In this document: positions 38,344 through 46,007 of the stretch, in pieces
Position numbering within the stretch: the first letter of the stretch is position 1
Layout: each line of letters opens with the position of its first letter
Assembly (NCBI GenBank): GCA_947642455.1
Contig: CANRSN010000006.1
Location: 1 to 64,000 of the forward strand
Length of the DNA: 64,000 bases
Reading direction: 5' to 3'
Source: an uncultured Clostridiaceae bacterium
GTDB taxonomy: Bacteria; Bacillota; Clostridia; TANB77; CAG-508
The notes under the pieces: generated by a model
Told to the model about the DNA's origin: nothing
The model's input: the letters and a program-made list of their open reading frames with translations, nothing else
Databases searched by the model: none
Made by a program: the position numbers and the translations under genes

Positions 38344-39684
38344 CTACCTTATATAAAGTGTGGCACGACAACCATAGTGGCCGTGTTTGTAGGTCGGATT
38401 GTAGTCGTAACGATCACTAGCTGAACCGCTGTAAATACCGTTGTATTTAACACCACGACACCTCCTGCTGTAGGCGGAGTAAGCCTCCATTCCCCAGTCA
38501 GATACATTCCCCGCTAAATCATAGATATTATTTGCTTTCGTCTGCTCACTTGAGCCTGCTGGGATTACGCTATTACTTCCTGCTATTTTCGTTGATACAC
38601 TTCCACTACTTGTTATATATTCTACTACACTATTACTGTAATTTCCCCAATCTATCGAAGTTACACACACCTGATATTTTGTCTTATTTCCACTCTCTAT
38701 TAACCACATTAGTACTCTATCTTGCTCACATCCCCAGATCATTCCTGTTTCTACATTTCTATTTGCTCCTGCTAACTCCTTACATTTTTTATACATTGTA
38801 TACCATGTTTGACTTGCTATATTTGTTTCTCCTTTTACTATTTTCGCTGTTCCATTTAACCCTCCTGTTTCATACCTTCCTATATAATATCCTCCATATT
38901 TCTCTATGCTTTTTATTGCTCTTGCAAACTCTCTGTTTATTTCCATATTAAACTCATTCTGTGTCTTTACTCCTAGCCCTAACGTCTTTAACTGTGAATC
39001 TTTGTCATAATCTCTTAATACATCTGGCTCTCTAGCATTAGTTGCATTATTTATTGTCATCATTCCATTACTTTCACTCCAATTGTATGGACTTGTTCCT
39101 GTTACTTCATCTCCTCCGGTTGTACTAAAACTATACAGCTTTCCCCATTTCTTTCCTTTGCTATCTGTTCCATATATTTTGCTTGCATCTGGCACTGTTA
39201 CCCATACATATTGGTTTCTTGTCTTTCTTGCTTCATCTACATTTGCTTCTGTTACTGGCTCTTCTCCTTCATATATTACATAAACTGTGTTTATTCTATT
39301 TTCTTCGTTTTCTCCGCTTACACTACTTCCTACATATCCATTTGGTACTGGTACTTTTTTTCCTTCTGCATCTGTTTCTACATGCATATATTCATTATTT
39401 TCCAACACTATTTCTTTTTCTTCTGCTTTTATTTTTTCTCCTTGCTCTGTTTTATTACTCTCTTCTTTTTCATTTTCTTCTTTACTATTTAGGGTAACCT
39501 TTTCACTTTGTGATTCTTTTAATCCTGTATTTTTGTTTCTTCCTTCATTTAGGGCTATTACTAATACTACTATTGCAAATATTATTATTACTACAGTGAC
39601 TCCTATTGCTATGTTCATTCCTATGCTTCCTTTATTGCCCTGTCTTTTTCTTTTCTTTTTTATGCTAATTCCTTTATTTTTCAT
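38344..39684 (-). CDS. Membrane-anchored protein with FGE/C-type-lectin-like C-terminus
   Basis: The 446 residues have a basic N-terminus, one membrane helix (about 24-45), a Glu/Lys-rich spacer (to ~95) and a large extracellular-type domain. The C-terminal ~100 residues (NIYDLAGNVSDWGMEAYSAY onward) resemble formylglycine-generating-enzyme-type folds. The last ~45 codons are much richer in G+C than the rest and carry many Tyr, Ser, Asp, Arg and His codons, as in variable regions of diversity-generating retroelements. No reverse transcriptase lies in the window. Confidence 0.7.
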   Translation of the reverse strand: MKNKGISIKKKRKRQGNKGSIGMNIAIGVTVVIIIFAIVVLVIALNEGRNKNTGLKESQSEKVTLNSKEENEKEESNKTEQGEKIKAEEKEIVLENNEYMHVETDAEGKKVPVPNGYVGSSVSGENEENRINTVYVIYEGEEPVTEANVDEARKTRNQYVWVTVPDASKIYGTDSKGKKWGKLYSFSTTGGDEVTGTSPYNWSESNGMMTINNATNAREPDVLRDYDKDSQLKTLGLGVKTQNEFNMEINREFARAIKSIEKYGGYYIGRYETGGLNGTAKIVKGETNIASQTWYTMYKKCKELAGANRNVETGMIWGCEQDRVLMWLIESGNKTKYQVCVTSIDWGNYSNSVVEYITSSGSVSTKIAGSNSVIPAGSSEQTKANNIYDLAGNVSDWGMEAYSAYSRRCRGVKYNGIYSGSASDRYDYNPTYKHGHYGCRATLYIR

Positions 39685-39919
39685 AGTTTCCTCCTTGGTT
39701 TTATTACAGTTATGTATATATAATGTAATTAACTATTAAAAATTAATTGTAATTTATTTCATCAAAGTTATTATTTATATTATTAACAGCTTTTTGCTTA
39801 ATATACTCTTTTTATTTTTATAACTATTTGTTTTAAACACATTTTATTTATATTAAAGCATTTTGTTATATTTTTGTCAATGATATTTTTTGACATTTTT
39901 CGTATTAAGCTACCTATAT

Positions 39920-40100
39920 GTTACAATTCACAGTTCAATTTCTATTTAGGCAATATAATATTTATTTTAACGAAGTTTTGCGCAGGGAAGCTCCCAGAGT
40001 GGACATGACCCAGAGCGATTGGCGAAGCCAGTAAAAAACTTCGTTAAAATAAATATTATATTGCCTAAAATATATAATTTTATAAACTGTGAATTGTAAC
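39920..40100. repeat. Nested palindromic repeat, copy 6 (type A arms)
   Basis: GTTACAATTCACAGTT and its complement form the outer arms; AGGCAATATAATATTTATTT and complement form the inner arms; the core is GCGCAGGGAAGCTCCCAGAG... It lies between oapA and the FGE-like gene. Confidence 0.88.
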
Positions 40101-40114
40101 AAATGAAAAAATAT

Positions 40115-40159
40115 AAAAAATAGAGAATGTAATACCACATTAATGATAAAACATTCTCT
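40115..40159 (-). terminator. Terminator after oapA
   Basis: On the minus strand AGAGAATGT and ACATTCTCT arms (40151-40159 and 40122-40130) are followed by six T (40120-40115). Confidence 0.7.
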
Positions 40160-40252
40160 GTTTTTTAGATAGGATTTTAATTTTTAACAAATTCTTATAT
40201 AAAACCCTCTTTTTATAACTTAAGAGCACCCCACAGTTATACCTAAGGATAA

Positions 40253-40789
40253 TTATTTTTGCCCTATTATTTTTCCTACTATATGTACTATTTGTGTTGC
40301 ATTACTTTTTGCTATATTTTTCCCTATTGCTTTTCCACTAACTGTAAGTGATGCAACTACTGCACTTATTATAAATTGTACATCAAACTCTATATTAAAG
40401 CTTTCTGTGATTTTCAAACTAATTAATGCTGCAATGGCTCCACTTAGTACTCCACAAATATCTCCTATAACATCTGCACAAATATTGGCTACTCTTGAGG
40501 AATTTCTTATTAGCTTTATAGATGTTTTTGAACCTTTTACTTTTTTTGTTGCTTTTGCATGAAATTCATCTTCATTTGCAACTGTTACTGCAACTCCAAC
40601 TATATCAAAAAATATTCCTACAAAGATTGTTAATATTAGTATTAATATTGCTGGAAGTATTGGTAAACCTGATATTGCATTTGTTGATATGTATGAAAAT
40701 ACTATTGATAATATAAATGTTGTTATAAATACTGTTATAAACCATTTCAGCTCTGAATTATCTTTTTTACTTTCTTCTTTGTTTGACAT
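40253..40789 (-). CDS. oapA: OLE RNA-associated membrane protein OapA
   Basis: The 178-residue protein has four hydrophobic segments and the stretch FDIVGVAVTVANEDEFHAKA, KKVKGSKTSIKLIRNSS and CADVIGDICGVLSG, which match OapA, often mis-annotated as a CorB-like Mg/Co transporter. OapA binds OLE RNA at the membrane in Bacillus halodurans. It lies directly downstream of a ~610-nt non-coding region, the genomic position of OLE. The AAGGAAGGGAG site is separated from the ATG by a 7-bp hairpin. Confidence 0.88.
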   Translation of the reverse strand: MSNKEESKKDNSELKWFITVFITTFILSIVFSYISTNAISGLPILPAILILILTIFVGIFFDIVGVAVTVANEDEFHAKATKKVKGSKTSIKLIRNSSRVANICADVIGDICGVLSGAIAALISLKITESFNIEFDVQFIISAVVASLTVSGKAIGKNIAKSNATQIVHIVGKIIGQK

Positions 40790-40796
40790 TTACTTT

Positions 40797-40814
40797 GCTT
40801 GGTATAAACCAAGC
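40797..40814 (-). promoter_or_regulatory. Hairpin between ribosome site and start codon of oapA
   Basis: GCTTGGT and ACCAAGC (7-bp arms, 4-base loop) lie between AAGGAAGGGAG and the ATG. Folding would bring the distant ribosome site to a usable spacing or block access. Confidence 0.5.
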
Positions 40815-40825
40815 TCCCTTCCTTT

Positions 40826-41438
40826 CGTGTATTTATATAATGTTTTTAGATGGTAAAAGTCTAAGTAAATTTTACGGTTTAGGTCTAGTCGAATTTCTCT
40901 ATTTTCCACTAAATATTACTATTTAGCCGTTTCCGTTTAAAGAAAATATCTATGTACAATATGTAAATAGACACCAGATCGCCACTTAAATCCGTACCTT
41001 AATCCATAGACTTCTATGCTCTATATAAGCAAACATTCTAGAAGTTTTCCTTAATATATTGCTACCCAAACTAGTCTTTTTTGCAGTAATAGTTTCATAT
41101 TAATAAAATTTAAAAATTTGGCCGAATTTTTAAATTCTTGTAAATAATCCCAATATTACCACTCAAGACAGGCTACTCTATGTATTTCGTGTCTTGGCAC
41201 TCAACATAGGTTATACTCAAGCTTTTCGTTTAAAAGATTCATTAAACTTCTTGCCCAAGCCTCCGCGAAATAAGGGGTAAACAATATATGCCATTATATA
41301 GCTCCCTTATTCCTTACTTCCTGCATACACACAAAACTGGCATTTCGCGCATAAACAAAAAACTTCAACGATGTGCCCTTTAGTGGATTTTTAGCCCCAC
41401 CCTCGTAATGGACAATATAACTAGAATAATGCACCATC
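40826..41438 (-). ncRNA. OLE RNA (ornate large extremophilic RNA)
   Basis: About 610 bases between a strong promoter and oapA have no ORF and a mixed base composition unlike ordinary spacers, with G-rich blocks such as GAGGGTGGGGCTAAAAATCC and GAAGTTTTTTGTTTATGCGC near the 5' end. The length, orientation and oapA partner are those known for OLE RNA, which forms a membrane-bound ribonucleoprotein with OapA. The ends are approximate. I did not fold the sequence or compare it with the covariance model. Confidence 0.78.
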
Positions 41439-41444
41439 TTCTTA

Positions 41445-41472
41445 ATTATACCATATCTTGAAATTTTTTCAA
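41445..41472 (-). promoter_or_regulatory. Promoter of the OLE RNA-oapA unit
   Basis: On the minus strand TTGAAA (41472-41467), 16 bases and TATAAT (41450-41445). It predicts a transcript start near 41438. Confidence 0.75.
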
Positions 41473-41491
41473 GTGGATTTTTGAAAAAGTC

Positions 41492-41520
41492 TTGAAATTA
41501 TTACTAAAATGTGTTAGTAT
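41492..41520 (+). promoter_or_regulatory. Promoter of rpmB
   Basis: TTGAAA (41492-41497), 17 bases and TAGTAT (41515-41520), divergent from the OLE promoter. Confidence 0.65.
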
Positions 41521-41562
41521 TATTAATAGTCAATTTTATTGGCTATAGGAGGTGTATAAATA

Positions 41563-41760
41563 ATGGCAAAATGCGAAATTTGCGAGAAAACACTATCTCA
41601 TGGAAATAAAATTAGTATTGCACGTTCACACGTTAGTAGAAGAGCTTCTAGAACTTGGAGACCAAACCTAAGAACTGTAAAAGCTATTGTTGATGGTCAA
41701 CCAAAAAGAATTTCTGTATGTGCAAAATGCCTACGTTCAAATAAAGTTAAAAGAGCTTAG
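41563..41760 (+). CDS. rpmB: 50S ribosomal protein L28, zinc-binding form
   Basis: The 65 residues have CEIC and CAKC pairs that bind zinc and the family core SHVSRRASRTWRPNLR. ATG at 41563 follows AGGAGGTG. It is monocistronic, with its own promoter and terminator, and divergent from OLE RNA. Confidence 0.96.
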   Translation: MAKCEICEKTLSHGNKISIARSHVSRRASRTWRPNLRTVKAIVDGQPKRISVCAKCLRSNKVKRA

Positions 41761-41836
41761 TATATTAACAGCCTGTTATATAAAATATGGTGCATCATAT
41801 TTTATTTATAATACAATTAATTTCTTAAGAAATAGT

Positions 41837-41876
41837 AAAAAATAAGTCAATTGGTTATCTAATTGGCTTATTTTTT
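41837..41876. terminator. Bidirectional terminator between rpmB and spoVM
   Basis: AAAAAATAAGTCAATT (41837-41852) pairs with AATTGGCTTATTTTTT (41861-41876), giving a stem with T-tracts on both strands. A further hairpin at 41780-41805 lies nearer rpmB. Confidence 0.8.
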
Positions 41877-41900
41877 ATGTACATATCATGTACTATAACA

Positions 41901-41972
41901 TTATTTTATTCCAAAAATTAATTTTACAATTCCTCTTAAACATTTAGGTACTTTTTTTACTACTATGGTCAT
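41901..41972 (-). CDS. spoVM: Stage V sporulation protein SpoVM
   Basis: SpoVM is a tiny amphipathic peptide that marks the convex forespore membrane and anchors the spore coat. The 23 residues MTIVVKKVPKCLRGIVKLIF-GIK match the clostridial pattern (IVV-K-PK-L-GI---IFGIK). ATG at 41972 follows AAGGAGAG. It lies just downstream of a small membrane protein on the same strand. The assignment rests on a short sequence. Confidence 0.8.
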   Translation of the reverse strand: MTIVVKKVPKCLRGIVKLIFGIK

Positions 41973-42006
41973 ATTTCCCACTCTCCTTCTCTCTTATTTG
42001 CAATTT

Positions 42007-42156
42007 TTAACCAAATAGCCATGCTATTCCCATTATTAGTATTGCTATTCCTATTAAAAACAGCCATCCTGTTACTGGAAGTAATAATACTAGTAGTACT
42101 CCTAACCCCAGTCCAATTAAACATACTCCTATAGTTTTTTTTAGTGCACACAACAT
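42007..42156 (-). CDS. Small two-helix membrane protein, 49 residues
   Basis: ATG at 42156 follows GGGAGG. The product is almost wholly hydrophobic: KKTIGVCLIGLGLGVLLVLL, a PVTGW turn and a second helix (LFLIGIAILIMGIAWLFG). It is 34 bases upstream of spoVM and probably co-transcribed, so a sporulation role is possible. A longer frame on the same strand here is a shadow. Confidence 0.7.
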   Translation of the reverse strand: MLCALKKTIGVCLIGLGLGVLLVLLLPVTGWLFLIGIAILIMGIAWLFG

Positions 42157-42354
42157 AATATATTACCTCCCTTTATTTATATTATATTTCTTTTTTGTAT
42201 TTTGGTTACTTACATAAGAGCAAAAGAAAAGACATAATTGATATTCTAGCCTTTAGAATACTATTTATGTCTCTTTAGCATTTAATATAGATTTAATTAT
42301 GAAATTTATTTCGACTATTTAAATGTATTAAATTTTCTGTTACACTATTAATAC

Positions 42355-43536
42355 TTATTTATTTTCATTTACTATTTCTTTAGATTTTTTATTTACTATA
42401 TTTGTAAGTACTAAACCTACACCAATAATTCCAACTATTATTTTAAATATTCCACCTATACTAAAGTATGGTATTTCTCCTATTGCCCATATTGCAAATA
42501 CTATTAATAATGCTATTAATACAAACTTCATTTTTCCTTCTATTTTTGCTTTATTAGTAATTATTCCTGAAATTGACATTGCAACTATTGCTTTACTTAT
42601 ACTAAGTAGTAAGAATAACATTACCATAAAAGTACACATTAATGGAATTCCTAAAACTGTAAATAGTAAAATTAATGAAACTATTCCTGTAACTATACAT
42701 GCAATTAGACCAATTCCAAGTGATATTGCTATATCTGTTCCTGTTACTTTTTTTATTTTTTCTGTAAATTTAGGTGCTAGCCATAATGCTAATAAAATTA
42801 CTACTAACGCATAAATTAGGGCTTTTGCTAAATCTCCTATATATGATAATATCGTACTTTGTACACTTTGTGTTGTTGTTATTGCTTCTGGTTTATATTT
42901 TATCTCTTTTCCAACTACTTCTTCTGGTATACTAGCTTCTGTAGATGATGTATATTCTAAATTACCTTGTATAATTGATTGTTCTGATATATTTAGTTCT
43001 CTTACATTTAGATATACATCTCTTCCTATTTTACCATCTATGTTTATAGTATCTGCTGTTGCTTTCATGTCTCTATTTATTATTCCTTTTTCTCCTATAG
43101 TTATAGTTTTGGCACTTGCATATAAATCGTATACTAAGCCATTTATTTCTATTTCGTTTGCTACAGCAAATATGCTACTATATATGTACCCTCCATCTAT
43201 TATTACTTTGTCTGCAAAAACAAACACATCTCCTCCTACTTCTTCTGTTATTGTAACTGTTTGTCCCATAGCAAATACATTTCCATCAACAATTCTATTT
43301 ACTACAATATCGTCATCAAATAAATAGGCATCACTATTAACCCACTCACTTCTGTCTATTTCTTCTATCTCTTCATCATCTGGAACACTTACTTCTCCTT
43401 CTTCTGATATTGGATTTCCTTCACTTTCTGATATTGGCATAATTCCTTGTTCTGTTGCAAAACATACTGTAGATATTGCAATTATTACAATTACAAGTAT
43501 TAATGAAATTAATTTGATTACTCTATTTTTTTCCAT
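42355..43536 (-). CDS. Exported polymer-forming (bactofilin-like) membrane protein
   Basis: The 393 residues have a signal peptide (to about 28), an acidic spacer, and a beta-helix-like region (about 70-190) with regularly spaced GGDVFVFADKV / GLVYDLYASAKTI / GRDVYLNVREL units typical of polymer-forming domains. Four or more membrane helices follow. A surface or envelope scaffold role is inferred. No partner is evident next to it. Confidence 0.75.
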   Translation of the reverse strand: MEKNRVIKLISLILVIVIIAISTVCFATEQGIMPISESEGNPISEEGEVSVPDDEEIEEIDRSEWVNSDAYLFDDDIVVNRIVDGNVFAMGQTVTITEEVGGDVFVFADKVIIDGGYIYSSIFAVANEIEINGLVYDLYASAKTITIGEKGIINRDMKATADTINIDGKIGRDVYLNVRELNISEQSIIQGNLEYTSSTEASIPEEVVGKEIKYKPEAITTTQSVQSTILSYIGDLAKALIYALVVILLALWLAPKFTEKIKKVTGTDIAISLGIGLIACIVTGIVSLILLFTVLGIPLMCTFMVMLFLLLSISKAIVAMSISGIITNKAKIEGKMKFVLIALLIVFAIWAIGEIPYFSIGGIFKIIVGIIGVGLVLTNIVNKKSKEIVNENK

Positions 43537-43589
43537 ATAATCCCTCCCTTTTTATAATGTTTTTAGTATATTATTTTATACTTATTTTG

Positions 43590-43733
43590 TCAATACGTTT
43601 TTTTATTTATATCTACAACATAATAGGCACAATTATAATTTGGAGTAACCTTCTTCTGATCTTTTATGTTTTCAAAAGAACATTTTCCATCTTTTTGATA
43701 TATACAATTTGAAGAACAATTTATATTGGTCAA
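43590..43733 (-). CDS. Small Cys-rich protein, 47 residues
   Basis: TTG at 43733 follows AGAGGTG. The product, TNINCSSNCIYQKDGKCSFE..., has Cys in CSSNCIYQKDGKC and CAYY spacing seen in short clostridial proteins of unknown function (sometimes mis-annotated as dehydratases), likely metal-binding. It starts 57 bases downstream of nth on the same strand. Confidence 0.65.
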   Translation of the reverse strand: MTNINCSSNCIYQKDGKCSFENIKDQKKVTPNYNCAYYVVDINKKTY

Positions 43734-43790
43734 GCAAATCACCTCTAACAATAGTATAATAAAATATTTTTAAAATATGCAAAATTATTG

Positions 43791-44426
43791 TTATTCATTT
43801 TTTGCATTTTCTTTACAATACTTTTTCACACTGCATTGTTCACATTTTGGATTTCTAGCTATACAAGTGTTTCTTCCATGCCAAATAAAAATGTGATTTA
43901 CATCTTTATAATACTCTTTTGGAATAATTTTCAATAAATCCATTTCTATTTTTTCTGGTTCACTTTCTTTAGAAAGCCCTATTTTATTTGCAATTCTTTT
44001 ACAATGTGTATCTACTGCAATTCCCTGTGGATTATCAAATGCTTCTAACATTACTACATTTGCAGTTTTCCTTCCCACTCCTGGTAATTTCATTAACTCT
44101 TCCATTGTTTGTGGAACTTCATCATTATATTTTTCATGAATTATTTTGGCAGTTGCTTTTATATTTTTTGCTTTATTTTTATAAAACCCACAAGGATGTA
44201 ATAATTCTTCTAATTCTTTTATATCTATATCTGCAAATTGTTTTGGTGTAGCACATTTTGCAAATATTGTAGGTGTAGTTTTGTTTACTCTCTCATCTGT
44301 ACATTGTGCTGATAATATTACTGCTACTAAAAGCTCAAATGGAGTTGTAAAGTCTAAACTACATTTTGCATCTTTATATGTATCTTTTAAGGTTTCTACT
44401 AACTTTATTACTTCTTCTTTTTTCAT
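43791..44426 (-). CDS. nth: Endonuclease III
   Basis: Nth removes oxidised pyrimidines and cuts abasic sites. The 211 residues contain the helix-hairpin-helix LPGVGRKTANVV, the catalytic Asp in AVDTHCKR (Lys in SAQCTDERVN region), and the C-terminal 4Fe-4S cluster Cys in CIARNPKCEQCSVKKYC. It follows rpe on the same strand. Confidence 0.96.
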   Translation of the reverse strand: MKKEEVIKLVETLKDTYKDAKCSLDFTTPFELLVAVILSAQCTDERVNKTTPTIFAKCATPKQFADIDIKELEELLHPCGFYKNKAKNIKATAKIIHEKYNDEVPQTMEELMKLPGVGRKTANVVMLEAFDNPQGIAVDTHCKRIANKIGLSKESEPEKIEMDLLKIIPKEYYKDVNHIFIWHGRNTCIARNPKCEQCSVKKYCKENAKNE

Positions 44427-44464
44427 ATTTAATCACATTCTTTCCTCAATGCACAAATTACTAT

Positions 44465-45121
44465 TTATTTCAAACTTAAAATTGCTTTTTTATAGTCAGT
44501 TGAATTAATTATATATGTTCCTGCAACTAAAATATTTGCACCTGCATTTTTAACATTTTCACAAGTGTTATTATCAATTCCACCATCTACTTGTATATCT
44601 ATATCATATCCATTTTCATAAGCAAATATATTTAATTTATTTATTTTTTCTAAAGTATCTGGAATAAATTTTTGACCACCTTTTCCTGGTTCTACTGTCA
44701 TTATTAGAACTTTATGTACATATGGTAAATATTCATAAACTTGTTCTACTGGAGTTTTTGGCTTTATGGAAATTCCAATTTTGACACCATTTTCTCTGAT
44801 AAGTGATATATTTTTCATAACTTCTTTATTATTTTTACATGCCTCTAAGTGAAAAGTTATGCTATGTGGTTCAATTGCAAGGTAACTTTTTATATAGTTT
44901 TCCACATCTTTTACCATTAAGTGTACATCTAATGGCAAATTTGTTATATTTTTAGCACATTCTGAGCATTCTCTCATAAATTCTGTTGTATCTTTTTCAA
45001 CAAACTTTCCATCCATAACATCTATATGTATATAATCTGTACCTGCTACTTCTATATCATATATTGTTTTTATTATTTGATCTTTTTTAGCATTTAATAA
45101 TGAAGTTGATATTTCTACCAT
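44465..45121 (-). CDS. rpe: Ribulose-phosphate 3-epimerase
   Basis: Rpe interconverts ribulose-5-P and xylulose-5-P in the pentose phosphate pathway. The 218 residues are a TIM barrel with DYIHIDVMDGKFV, LPLDVHLMV, MTVEPGKGGQKF and DIQVDGGI motifs. Its ATG overlaps the end of rsgA, a common arrangement next to rsgA and prkC. Confidence 0.97.
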   Translation of the reverse strand: MVEISTSLLNAKKDQIIKTIYDIEVAGTDYIHIDVMDGKFVEKDTTEFMRECSECAKNITNLPLDVHLMVKDVENYIKSYLAIEPHSITFHLEACKNNKEVMKNISLIRENGVKIGISIKPKTPVEQVYEYLPYVHKVLIMTVEPGKGGQKFIPDTLEKINKLNIFAYENGYDIDIQVDGGIDNNTCENVKNAGANILVAGTYIINSTDYKKAILSLK

Positions 45122-46000
45122 TTATATTTCTCCTTTTCTTTTAAATTTTCTCTTATTTTACAATATCTCTCATATCTTGATTTTGAAATTTCTCCTGAAT
45201 TTAATGCCTGTTTTATTCCACATTTTTCTTCTTTTATATGTGTACAGCCTACAAATTCGCACTTTTCTATATGTTTTTTAAATTCTTTAAAATATTTGTC
45301 AAGATTTGTACTTTCTATTTCACTTATATCAAATACAGAAAAGCCGTGGTGTGTCTGCTATATATTCATTTTCTTGTAGCTTATATAATTTTATGTTTGT
45401 TGTAGTATTTTTTCCTCTTTTTATTTTTTGACTTATTAGTCCTTCTGTTGTTACATCTTTTCCAAAAATTGCATTTATAAGAGTAGATTTTCCTACTCCT
45501 GAATTACCTGAAAATGCTGTTATGTTATTTTCTAGTACTTGTTTTAATTCTTCTATTCCCTTTTTGTCTTTTGCAATAGTCTCTATTATATTATATCCTG
45601 CATTTTTGTATGTTTGTATTATTTCAGACTTTTGATTCTTACTTTTTTCTTGAAGGTCTATTTTATTTATACATATTACTGGATTTACTTTTATATATTC
45701 TGCATATGCTAATTGTTTATCTAATAGTAATAAGTCTGGCTTTGGCATTTTTAAGGATATTACAAATATTATTTGTGTTAAATTTGCAATTTTAGGTCTT
45801 TTAATATACATAACTCTTGGGAGTAGCACTTCTACTACTCCCTTTTTGTTCTTTTTATCTATTATTTGTATTTGCACTCTATCTCCTACAACTACGCCAT
45901 CTTCTTGTTTTAATTTACCTCTTGCTGTACATTCATAAATTTCATTATCTATTTCTACATAATATAGATTTGATATGTTTTCTATTATTATTCCTTCCAT
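45115..46000 (-). CDS. rsgA: Ribosome small-subunit GTPase RsgA, read through a +1 shift
   Basis: RsgA is a circularly permuted GTPase that checks late 30S assembly. The zero frame shows an OB fold, NKID, GNSGVGKSTLINAIFG and then IADTP followed by CGG (45346-45344) and a stop at 45329. Skipping the C at 45346 restores DTPGFSVFDI (G3 motif) and the zinc motif CEFVGCTHIKEEKC, ending at 45115, 294 residues in all. Its stop overlaps the rpe start. The normal start is ATG 46000. Confidence 0.9.
45343..45349 (-). other. Candidate +1 recoding site (CCA C GGC) in rsgA
   Basis: The zero-frame CGG follows CCA; the +1 frame reads GGC, the Gly of the DTPG motif. Confidence 0.6.
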
Positions 46001-46007
46001 TTACACC

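Noticed and set aside
41969..42151. Minus-strand 60-codon ORF overlapping the small membrane gene
   Set aside because: The alternative frame with GGGAGG and a two-helix protein is far more plausible; this one is a shadow.
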